From contig NC_047082.1 of NCBI RefSeq assembly GCF_902459465.1, positions 4,774,001 to 4,838,000 on the forward strand: DNA of 64,000 nt. The letters are read 5' to 3'. This DNA comes from Asterias rubens. Taxonomy: Eukaryota > Echinodermata > Asteroidea > Forcipulatida > Asteriidae. Each line of letters opens with the position of its first letter. Within the stretch, counting starts at the first letter, position 1. A program made the translations under genes and the position numbers. The notes beneath the pieces are model-generated. The model was not told where the DNA came from. It was given only the letters and a program-made list of their open reading frames with translations, and made no database searches. Shown here one piece after another: positions 1-7,918 of this stretch.

Positions 1-286
1 CTGTGGCGTAGTACGAAATTGAGATGAGATAGCAATTAAGTATTGCAGGGAAATTACTTAATTGTTTTCTCAAAGACTTGAATTTTATTTGATAACACAC
101 AGTAATATATAGCACTTTAGCATACCTGAAATTGTCTCAAAGCGCTCAATATTTGTCTACAAGGTATGCAGAGCTTTCTTTGAAATGAATAGGACCCATT
201 TAGCACTGTGTAAAGAGTAACAAGGTGATGTGACACAATCTGCATTCAGATTACCTTTAAACACTGGGGGTTAAACCATTTCTCTT

Positions 287-645
287 GAAGGCCCTGGACA
301 CCTTTGATAATTGTCAAAGACCAGTCTTCTCACTTGGTGTATCTCAACGTATGCATAAAATAACAAACCTGTGAACATTTGCACTCAATTGGTTGGCCAA
401 GTTGCAAATCTAACAGAAGAAAAAAAACACCCTTGTCGCACAAGTTGTGTGCTTTCAGCTAGCTGAGGTCTCGAATTCAATTCAAATATTTGAGTGAGAA
501 ATTACTTCTTTCTCAAAAACTATGTTACTTTAGAGGGAGCCGTTTCACTCAATGTTTTATACTATCATCAGCTCTCCATTGCTCTTCAAGTAATTTTTTA
601 TGCTAACAATTATTTTGAGTAATTGCCATTAAATGTGCCTTTAAA
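287..645 (+). mobile_element. Family A inverted-repeat element (full length)
   Basis: This is a diverged copy of the window's commonest dispersed repeat. It opens with a GGACAC...TTGTCAAAGACCAG block and closes with an inverted version ending TGCCTTTAAAG. Shared internal blocks include CTTGGTGTATCTCAAC, AACACCCTTGT and GAGGGAGCCGTTTC. There is no coding capacity. Terminal inverted repeats and TTAA-like flanks fit a non-autonomous DNA transposon. Confidence 0.75.
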
Positions 646-772
646 GAGCAAATTCATTTAAATCTGATTGACCATGTAACCTGTTACATGTACATCACAT
701 ATGTTTTTGTGAAAGCAGTACCACATGTAATTTCTCACTAAAATATACCTCAGCTGAGGTATTAAACTTCAT

Positions 773-948
773 GCATCTGAAAACACACAAACTTGTGGGA
801 CAAGGTTATTTTTTTTTTCATTATTCTCTCGCAACTTTGACGACTTTGAGTTCCAATTTGCACAGATTTGTTACTTTGTGTTGGGATACACCAAGTGAGA
901 ATACTGGTCGTTTATAATGTTACCAAATGTGTTCAGTGTCTTTAAAGT
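773..948 (-). mobile_element. Family A element, partial
   Basis: This is the right half of family A in reverse orientation. It contains the inverse of AACAAACCTGTG-like and CTTGGTGTAT blocks and ends with CAGTGTCTTTAAAG. The other half is missing. Confidence 0.65.
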
Positions 949-1034
949 ATCAAGATGGATGACCATGCAACATTTGTGTTTCTAAAGAATTTTCAATGTT
1001 CAACTTTTGTTCCAACCTTCTTTCATTTACTCAG

Positions 1035-1112
1035 ATCAACTAACTCAGTCGAGAGTGTTGGATGTTCATTCTGAGTGGGAGGACCTCTGCCTTTTGCAAT
1101 CAATGAACTTGA
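1035..1112 (+). CDS. Candidate exon A of an unrecognised gene
   Basis: A pyrimidine-rich acceptor (TTCTTTCATTTACTCAG) precedes this 78-base block, and a good donor (GTATGT) follows it. Entered with one base carried over, it is open and reads DQLTQSRVLDVHSEWEDLCL and onward to MNLT, leaving one base over. That base completes a codon with candidate exon B at 1380, and B is open in the resulting frame. I do not recognise the protein. No upstream exon is visible. The block lies inside the long direct duplication, so an identical copy sits at 4213-4290. A chance open stretch remains possible. Confidence 0.35.
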
Positions 1113-1379
1113 CAGGTATGTCAACATTATGTTTAGAAGTGTAACACTCCAACTTTGAGGTCAAAAAGAGGGATACGAGGACACTTTGGCTGCAGTTACA
1201 ACGTTTAATCTGTAAAAGAAGACAAAGAGAATATTCAATGTTCGTTTGTCTTCGACGAAGTGAATAATGACGGAGGGGGTGCTGTTGGTAGCGCCCGAGG
1301 ATATAAATATTCATTTAAAAGGAAATTGAATGCATAAGAAAATAGTTTTGTTGGGGGTATTACTTTATACCTGTCACAG

Positions 1380-1429
1380 AAGAATGGACGAGAAAGTGTA
1401 GATTTGTGGATGTAATGCACAAGCCCAAG
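1380..1429 (+). CDS. Candidate exon B of an unrecognised gene
   Basis: This 50-base block lies between an acceptor (TACCTGTCACAG) and a donor (GTGAGA). Taking the single base left over from candidate exon A, it reads EEWTRKCRFVDVMHKPK without a stop and ends on a codon boundary. The phase match with exon A is the main support. The family is unknown. It is duplicated at 4558-4607. Confidence 0.35.
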
Positions 1430-1461
1430 GTGAGAACATTTTAGTCATAAATCTACACTCA

Positions 1462-1606
1462 CGGTACTGGGGGTATACGTCCGTTCCCAGTCGGAGCTCT
1501 CGGAAGGCTGCGCCGGTGACACTCAATCGCCGGGCTCGCTTGCCTTCAACCGACCCCTGCAGCCTCAGTAACAGATACGGATACGGGAGCTCATACACGT
1601 CGTAGA
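1462..1606 (-). other. GC- and CpG-rich exon-like block
   Basis: About 145 bases stand out from the AT-rich surroundings by GC content and many CpG dinucleotides. On the minus strand the block is open (for example RLQGSVEGKRARRLSV) and is followed by a GTGAGTG donor-like sequence, so it could be a first exon or promoter-proximal exon of a leftward gene. There is no ATG in that frame and no partner exon inside the window. It is duplicated at 4640-4784. Confidence 0.25.
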
Positions 1607-2039
1607 AAAACAAATACCGGTACTGTTTTGCAGACGTTTAGTTGTCTTTTTGTCCCAATTAAAAAACATTTCTAATGGAATTACTTTCACTGGTATCGTA
1701 CTTGATATAATTATATAGAAAACTTTTGGTCATTTGCAAGCAAAACGAGGAGAAAATGCAGTGTATAAAACACGGGTTCTCTATCGGTCATGTATGTGTC
1801 AGAAAAACACTCATGATGAATGCAAGCGCACTCAAGTGAAACATACCTATAGTTTGCGAAAAAAAAATCCAAAACCACGATTTGAAAACCTCTTCACCAC
1901 ACATTGATTCCCTTATTAATAAATACAAGTACAAATCATTTTTTAAGGCTGAGTTTACATTTTGGTAGGAATGTTTAAAACACACACTTGTGTATCAGTT
2001 TTCCCCCATCAGGCAGACTCCTCAATGACCGACAATGAG

Positions 2040-2500
2040 AGTTATACTCCCTCCCATCCCAATGCTTTCTATACATATCTGTGGGTCGATTTAATTGCGC
2101 TAATTAAAGAGCTCTCCTCTCCCAGTATCTGACATAGTTTGCGTTCTCACTCCCATTTTACTATTGCTTAGTAAAGGTCGGCAAACGCTTTGTTATTATT
2201 ACTTGTTTTCTTACTATTTTTGTTATTATTGGTATTATTATTATTTTGCTATTATTATTCTCATCATTCTTGTCTTCATCATGTCTGTCTTTGTTCTAAT
2301 TGTCTGTCCGTTCGTTCTTGTCCCCGTTTATTGTCTGTCCCCAGGCATCCCTATAAGCCTCGGCTTCCAGATGATGCCTCCATACTCTATTTACTTATTT
2401 TTCTCTGCCTCATGAAATAGCTTTGTTTATTGATTATTCCTTTAAAAAAAATTGTTTTTATGAAATATGGAAATAAATATAAGTTTGAATGAAAATGAAA
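2040..2500 (+). mobile_element. Possible 3' end of a non-LTR retrotransposon
   Basis: A T-rich stretch with TTATTA repeats is followed by TGTCTGTCC repeats, a CCTATAAGCCTCGGCTTCC block and an A-rich end with AAATAAATATAAG. This layout resembles LINE 3' untranslated ends. I see no reverse-transcriptase reading frame here, so the family is unassigned. Confidence 0.35.
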
Positions 2501-2784
2501 TGCATGAATATGTGAATGTGTACATTATAATGGCTGCAACTTTTCCCTAAAGTTGTAATTTGTTGTATATTTTATGTATGCAAAGCCATAATACAAGATA
2601 TTGGAGTTTTGCCTGAAAGAACAAACTTTAAAGGCTATTAAATTTTTTGTTTGAGGGAGTGTTTGTTTGTGCTTGAATTGTAATTTTGTTTAGTAAAATG
2701 AACCCGGTGGACGCAATTAAGTCATTCACTTTTTGCCTGAAGGTCTTATTGTGTTTTGCTTTTATAAGTGTTGTTTTACAAACA

Positions 2785-3040
2785 ATTGACAATTGGGTGG
2801 TTCGCCTACCACCTCTAGGACCCCGGTTCGAATCCCACTGGGGGCACTATGTGCATTGGGTTTCAGTCCATACCAGTAACAATTTCAATTTGTCAAGAGA
2901 TGGTCTGCAAGATGGCAGCCAGCAAACTATTGACTGTTGTTTGTATATTTATGAGGTGTAACCTTCACAGAACGGAACCGTGCCAAGATCCTTCAATTGC
3001 CAATAAAAACACGGCTCATTGAGTCGCAAAAAAAAAGAAG
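2785..3040 (+). mobile_element. tRNA-derived SINE
   Basis: A polymerase III B box (GGTTCGAATCC, 2825-2835) lies in a tRNA-like context (GGTGGTTCGCC upstream, GGGGGCAC downstream). An unrelated body follows, with an A-rich tail near 3029-3038. The A box is degenerate. This is a SINE head and tail, not a functional tRNA gene. Confidence 0.6.
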
Positions 3041-3465
3041 CGGCGCAAGGTGGAGTTCTCCAGTAGTGGTAGTAAATCATTCAATAAAAACTATTGGGCA
3101 TTCAAGAATCTATAATAAAATATATAGAATTTGAAGAATTTTTTATAGACTTGTTATGATGTTGAGTTTGCATAATAAGCTGTGGCGTAGTACGAAATTG
3201 AGATGAGATAGCAATTAAGTATTGCAGGGAAATTACTTAATTGTTTTCTCAAAGACTTGAATTTTATTTGATAACACACAGTAATATATAGCACTTTAGC
3301 ATACCTGAAATTGTCTCAAAGCGCTCAATATTTGTCTACAAGGTATGCAGAGCTTTCTTTGAAATGAATAGGACCCATTTAGCACTGTGTAAAGAGTAAC
3401 AAGGTGATGTGACACAATCTGCATTCAGATTACCTTTAAACACTGGGGGTTAAACCATTTCTCTT

Positions 3466-3824
3466 GAAGGCCCTGGACACCTTTGATAATTGTCAAAGAC
3501 CAGTCTTCTCACTTGGTGTATCTCAACGTATGCATAAAATAACAAACCTGTGAACATTTGCACTCAATTGGTTGGCCAAGTTGCAAATCTAACAGAAGAA
3601 AAAAAACACCCTTGTCGCACAAGTTGTGTGCTTTCAGCTAGCTGAGGTCTCGAATTCAATTCAAATATTTGAGTGAGAAATTACTTCTTTCTCAAAAACT
3701 ATGTTACTTTAGAGGGAGCCGTTTCACTCAATGTTTTATACTATCATCAGCTCTCCATTGCTCTTCAAGTAATTTTTTATGCTAACAATTATTTTGAGTA
3801 ATTGCCATTAAATGTGCCTTTAAA
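3466..3824 (+). mobile_element. Family A element inside duplication copy 2
   Basis: This is the duplicate of the element at 287-645, carried by the long direct duplication rather than a separate insertion. Confidence 0.75.
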
Positions 3825-3951
3825 GAGCAAATTCATTTAAATCTGATTGACCATGTAACCTGTTACATGTACATCACATATGTTTTTGTGAAAGCAGTAC
3901 CACATGTAATTTCTCACTAAAATATACCTCAGCTGAGGTATTAAACTTCAT

Positions 3952-4126
3952 GCATCTGAAAACACACAAACTTGTGGGACAAGGTTATTTTTTTTTCATT
4001 ATTCTCTCGCAACTTTGACGACTTTGAGTTCCAATTTGCACAGATTTGTTACTTTGTGTTGGGATACACCAAGTGAGAATACTGGTCGTTTATAATGTTA
4101 CCAAATGTGTTCAGTGTCTTTAAAGT
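3952..4126 (-). mobile_element. Family A partial element inside duplication copy 2
   Basis: This is the duplicate of the partial element at 773-948. The poly-T run here is one base shorter than in copy 1. Confidence 0.65.
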
Positions 4127-4212
4127 ATCAAGATGGATGACCATGCAACATTTGTGTTTCTAAAGAATTTTCAATGTTCAACTTTTGTTCCAACCTTCTT
4201 TCATTTACTCAG

Positions 4213-4290
4213 ATCAACTAACTCAGTCGAGAGTGTTGGATGTTCATTCTGAGTGGGAGGACCTCTGCCTTTTGCAATCAATGAACTTGA
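4213..4290 (+). CDS. Candidate exon A, second copy
   Basis: This is identical to the block at 1035-1112 and has the same acceptor and donor. Because the two copies are identical they give no independent evidence of selection. In this copy the chain can be extended in phase to the block at 5206. Confidence 0.35.
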
Positions 4291-4557
4291 CAGGTATGTC
4301 AACATTATGTTTAGAAGTGTAACACTCCAACTTTGAGGTCAAAAAGAGGGATACGAGGACACTTTGGCTGCAGTTACAACGTTTAATCTGTAAAAGAAGA
4401 CAAAGAGAATATTCAATGTTCGTTTGTCTTCGACGAAGTGAATAATGACGGAGGGGGTGCTGTTGGTAGCGCCCGAGGATATGAATATTCATTTAAAAGG
4501 AAATTGAATGCATAAGAAAATAGTTTTGTTGGGGGTATTACTTTATACCTGTCACAG

Positions 4558-4607
4558 AAGAATGGACGAGAAAGTGTAGATTTGTGGATGTAATGCACAA
4601 GCCCAAG
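4558..4607 (+). CDS. Candidate exon B, second copy
   Basis: This is identical to 1380-1429 and ends on a codon boundary. Candidate exon E (5206-5263) is open in the frame that follows. Confidence 0.35.
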
Positions 4608-4639
4608 GTGAGAACATTTTAGTCATAAATCTACACTCA

Positions 4640-4784
4640 CGGTACTGGGGGTATACGTCCGTTCCCAGTCGGAGCTCTCGGAAGGCTGCGCCGGTGACAC
4701 TCAATCGCCGGGCTCGCTTGCCTTCAACCGACCCCTGCAGCCTCAGTAACAGATACGGATACGGGAGCTCATACACGTCGTAGA
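4640..4784 (-). other. GC- and CpG-rich exon-like block, second copy
   Basis: This is the duplicate of 1462-1606, with the same donor-like GTGAGTG on the minus strand. It is carried by the long direct duplication. Confidence 0.25.
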
Positions 4785-5205
4785 AAAACAAATACCGGTA
4801 CTGTTTTGCAGACGTTTAGTTGTCTTTTTGTCCCAATTAAAAAACATTTCTAATGGAATTACTTTCACTGGTATCGTACTTGATATAATTATATAGAAAA
4901 CTTTTGGTCATTTGCAAGCAAAACGAGGAGAAAATGCAGTGTATAAAACACGGGTTCTCTATCGGTCATGTATGTGTCAGAAAAACACTCATGATGAATG
5001 CAAGCGCACTCAAGTGAAACATACCTATAGTTTGCGAAAAAAAAATCCAACAGGCGGCTGACGTGAACGGATACGGTTATCATATCTGTATTTGTATGTG
5101 TATCTACATGCTTACGAAACATCTCTATTATATTGCCTTATTTTAATGGTGATTATAACAAAGATGTTAATTTGTTTTTGTGGGTTTTTTTTCCATCTTT
5201 TACAG

Positions 5206-5263
5206 ATCAAACTCCAGACAGTAGAGAGTGTCGGATCTCACAAGGAGTCAGCGTGCATCACTG
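5206..5263 (+). CDS. Candidate exon E of the unrecognised gene
   Basis: A strong acceptor (TTTCCATCTTTTACAG) precedes it and a weak donor (GTAGAG) follows. In frame 0 it reads IKLQTVESVGSHKESACIT and leaves one base. It could follow candidate exon B directly. It does not fit in phase with the next candidate (5506), so either an exon is missing or one boundary is wrong. The family is not recognised. Confidence 0.3.
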
Positions 5264-5505
5264 GTAGAGATGCACAACCTTTTTGTAATTTGTTATTAAT
5301 TGTATATTATAGGGATATAGTTAGAATTAATAGTGTGGTGACTTGGTCACACTTTCCTTTAGTGCCAAATTGCGCCACTTTATACCCTTTTTTGTGTTGC
5401 TCGCACTTCCATTGTGTGGTCAATCATTAAACTCACAAATTGAAACGTTGTCAAAAGCTGATAAATTAGAAATATTTCTCGCACTATTCTAGCTCATTCA
5501 TTTAG

Positions 5506-5575
5506 GTGCTGATGTATGGAGTTGACAAACTTGGTTGCCATATACTGGAGCCGGATGGGAATTTTTCCTCAGAGG
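5506..5575 (+). CDS. Candidate exon F of the unrecognised gene
   Basis: A very good acceptor (CTCATTCATTTAG) and a GTATTA donor bound 70 bases that are open only in frame 0. They read VLMYGVDKLGCHILEPDGNF followed by SSE, leaving one base. The residue mix (Gly, Cys, His, Pro, Asp-Gly) looks like folded-domain coding sequence, not repeat DNA. I cannot name the domain. The left-over base fits candidate exon G. Confidence 0.4.
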
Positions 5576-5659
5576 GTATTAGATAGGCGGGGTTTTGCCC
5601 ATCTCATACATCAGCAACAGGCATGCAATATCTGATTTGTATGGTTTTGGTTTTCTCAG

Positions 5660-5748
5660 CCATTGAAAAGTTTAAAAACACAGTCCAAAATCTTGCTGTG
5701 CCTGGATTTTTGGAAATGTCAAGTTTATTATCAAAATACAGAGTTGCA
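5660..5748 (+). CDS. Candidate exon G, end uncertain
   Basis: A strong acceptor (TGGTTTTGGTTTTCTCAG) starts the block. In phase with exon F it reads (G)AIEKFKNTVQNLAVPGFLEM and stays open until a TGA at 5749. No good donor is visible before that stop, so it could be terminal, could use a weak donor, or could be a chance reading. Confidence 0.25.
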
Positions 5749-5867
5749 TGACTGAAATAGGAGACACTTTAGAGTCTAAATTCTTAGGAGTCAAACAAAA
5801 TTTGACTCAGTATTTCCTGTTTGTTTTTTAGTTGAATAATTTTGTAGATAAGTCAACGTTTCAGGGT

Positions 5868-6260
5868 GTGCCACACTTCCTTTGTGTAGTGATGAGTAAC
5901 TGACACTTTCCCTTGTGTTACTCTGAGTTGCTCACACTTCCTTTGTGCAGTGAGTATCTTATGTTATTCTAAGTTGCTCACACTTTCTTTGTGTGTTTAG
6001 TTAGTAACAGACACCTCCCCTTGTGTCTTCTGAGTTGCTTGCTCACACAACTCTTTTGTGTAATGACTAACTTTTACACTCTCCCTCTGAGTTGCTCACA
6101 CTTCCTTTGTGTAATGAGTAACTGACACTCTCCCTTTTGGTACTCTGATTTGCTCACACTTCTTTTGTGTGTTGAGCAAGTTACACAGTGTCATCCAATT
6201 TCACATAGTCTCTGATTTGTGTTAATGTTTACACACACTTCCCCCTGTGTGCTAAATTAC
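5868..6260. repeat. Degenerate tandem repeat rich in CACACTT-CC-TTTGTGT
   Basis: A loose unit of roughly 60 bases built from GTTGCTCACACTTCC-TTTGTGT and GTAACTGACACT-TCCC-TTGTGT is repeated about six times with drift and indels. There is no reading frame. It lies in what would be an intron of the candidate gene. Confidence 0.7.
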
Positions 6261-6393
6261 TTAGTTTTCCATTTTAGTTTATAAAGATCTATCATCCTCA
6301 CACTCAAAGATATTTGATTCAGAATCGATCAGGCATAATTCACAAAACAAAATTTTTGAAAATCAAAGAAACCAAGTTTCCTTTCAGATCATA

Positions 6394-6647
6394 GAGCACT
6401 CTGATTGAAACTGTTAAAAGACGTTTTAATCAATTTTGTTTGAAGATTTTTTGGACGAATATAATTTATACCTTCCCTTGTGGATATTCAGTGCACTCTG
6501 ATTGTCTTCTTGGGAAAGAAGAGCACTCTGATTGGAACTGTTAAAAGACGTTTTAAACACTTTTGTTTGCAGAACTTTTGGATGAATATAATTTATACCT
6601 TCCCTTGTGGATAATCAGTGCACTCTGATTGTCTTCTTGTGAAACAG
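6394..6647. repeat. Two tandem 127-bp units
   Basis: Units begin at 6394 and 6521 with GAGCACTCTGATTG and both contain GACGTTTTAA, ATAATTTATACCTTCCCTTG and TGCACTCTGATTGTCTTCTTG. The copies are about 90 percent alike. Confidence 0.85.
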
Positions 6648-6809
6648 TTTTACCTTTTGGATCTTGATTTCAATAATGCAAACTATTTCTTATTTATTTT
6701 GACTAACAATCAAATCTGAATCATATGTCTTTATGTTATTCAAGTCAAATGTACGAGTTGCTCCTACCAAAAAATGAGACCATTTAAAAGCGTGAAACAA
6801 AAAGAAGTG

Positions 6810-7060
6810 AAGTCATTTTTTCATTGACCAAACAAAGAAACAAAACTATGGAAATATCAGGAAAGCACTCAAAAAGTATTGGCTTTTCTTGCAAGCAAAG
6901 CCATTTACTTTGTTTCATTGAGCAAACATAAAAACAAAACTATGAAAAGATCAGTGAAATTTTCTAAAATTAATTACTTTTGTTGCAAGCAAAGCCATAT
7001 TGTTTCATTTACCAAACATAACCAAAAAACTATGGAAATCTCAGTATCTTGCAGAGGTAT
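6810..7060. repeat. Three diverged units of about 90 bp
   Basis: Each unit holds a TTGCAAGCAAAGCCAT-like block, then TTTCATT, ACCAAACATAA or a variant, and AAAACTATGGAAAT. Spacing is irregular. The longest open stretch is an accident of the repeat. Confidence 0.7.
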
Positions 7061-7174
7061 GGACCTTCTATCAAAAAGAATTGCATTGTTCATGAATATT
7101 AATATCATTTTTGTTTTTTGCTAGTTTTTTTTGTCAGGTCTTTTTCCTTAAAAGGGAAAACAACATTTAGTTTT

Positions 7175-7232
7175 TTGCTTTCCCTCTTTTTTTTTTTTTT
7201 TTTTTTTGGGGGGGGGGGTTCAGGTTTTTTTT
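7175..7232. repeat. Poly-T / poly-G tract
   Basis: A run of more than 20 T followed directly by 11 G and more T. Length is likely polymorphic and error-prone in assemblies. Confidence 0.9.
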
Positions 7233-7349
7233 TCTTTCATTCAACTTTTCAAGATTTAAACATGGACTCATTTTGTAGGAGCAACTCATTTTGATGAATT
7301 TTGTTCATGTATGTTAGGGCCTCATCCAAACCCTCTGAAAAACTCGCAG

Positions 7350-7435
7350 AGTTGTGCAAACACCTGTGCCTGTTGGTGGACCCCCTCGGCTGCCTGGAAC
7401 AAGTGTTGGTCTGGCTGGTCTGGGTGCAATGGAAG
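7350..7435 (+). CDS. Candidate exon C of the unrecognised gene
   Basis: An acceptor-like AACTCGCAG precedes 86 bases, and a good donor (GTATGT) follows. After one carried base it reads VVQTPVPVGGPPRLPGT and on to GAME, leaving one base. The key support is the inverted copy at 11209-11294. It is also exactly 86 bases, keeps VVQTPVPVGGPP, and differs from this copy largely by silent third-position changes (ACA/ACG Thr, GTT/GTC Val) in the same frame. The segment is Pro- and Gly-rich, a flexible linker by look. The polypyrimidine tract is poor. The function is unknown. Confidence 0.5.
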
Positions 7436-7724
7436 GTATGTTCTCTGTACACTGAAGTTCAATTAGATGCACCACTAGTGTTTTGTTTCACTGGTGTAAT
7501 GCCTTACAAATTTGATGAGCTAGAGCGAAGCAATTTTTGGATGCATACATACTAGCACAATCCGAGCTGGAAAGTAGTGGTTGGTCCCTAAAACGTTTGG
7601 TACGGCAAGATCTCTCAAGACGTCGGGATGAGGGCCCCTTATCATTTAGCCTTTTGTTGGTCACGTCACTCTTTTGTTCTCTAGTAAACAGGTTTGTGCT
7701 GGGGATCGTTTTAGATCAACAAAG

Positions 7725-7858
7725 GTGCCAAAAGATGTCTTCGCTTGAGCCATTGGAATCTGGACTTGGTGGATGATGAGAACTTCTATTCAGTTGATGA
7801 TATGATGGCTGGTGAAACATGTTCTGCTTGGTCATGCAACTTTACATCAAAATATCTA
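7725..7858 (+). CDS. Candidate exon D of the unrecognised gene
   Basis: It is bounded by an AAAG acceptor-like site and a good donor (GTAAGA). It takes the base left by exon C and reads GAKRCLRLSHWNLDLVDDEN, then FYSVDDMMAGET and CSAWSCNFTSKYL. The inverted copy at 10856-10987 keeps about 20 of 43 residues in the same frame (GAKRC, W, DD, FY, DD, GET, NF). Several of the base differences are silent (AAA/AAG, AGA/AGG, GGT/GGA), which supports coding. A basic Cys-containing start followed by an acidic stretch is all I can say about its nature. No family is recognised. The acceptor may instead be the TTTTAG ending at 7714. Confidence 0.5.
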
Positions 7859-7918
7859 GTAAGAACACCCTTTTTATTGCCTTTTGATACCAAAGATGAC
7901 ATTGGATTCCTATCATTC

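Larger units (their letters stand above)
1..1872. repeat. Long direct duplication, copy 1
   Basis: This segment recurs at 3180-5050. Reading the two side by side I found one homopolymer-length difference (10 versus 9 T near 809/3988) and one substitution (A at 1303, G at 4481), so identity is above 99.8 percent. The left edge is cut by the window start. After position 1872 the copies diverge abruptly. The copy contains two family A repeat copies, candidate exons A and B and a GC-rich block. Such identity means a very recent duplication, gene conversion or an assembly duplication of one allele. Confidence 0.95.
3180..5050. repeat. Long direct duplication, copy 2
   Basis: This is the near-identical second copy of 1-1872. 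The spacer between the copies (1873-3179) holds the LINE-like end and the SINE. Copy 2 breaks off at 5050, where unrelated sequence begins, so the period of 3178-3179 bases is not continued. Confidence 0.95.

Noticed and set aside
2785..2850. A tRNA gene around the GGTTCGAATCC box
   Set aside because: No proper A box or acceptor stem, and an A-rich SINE tail follows.
1..5050. LTR retrotransposon with the 1.87-kb copies as LTRs
   Set aside because: The 1.3-kb spacer has no gag-pol frame, primer site or polypurine tract, and the copies do not start TG or end CA at the visible edges.
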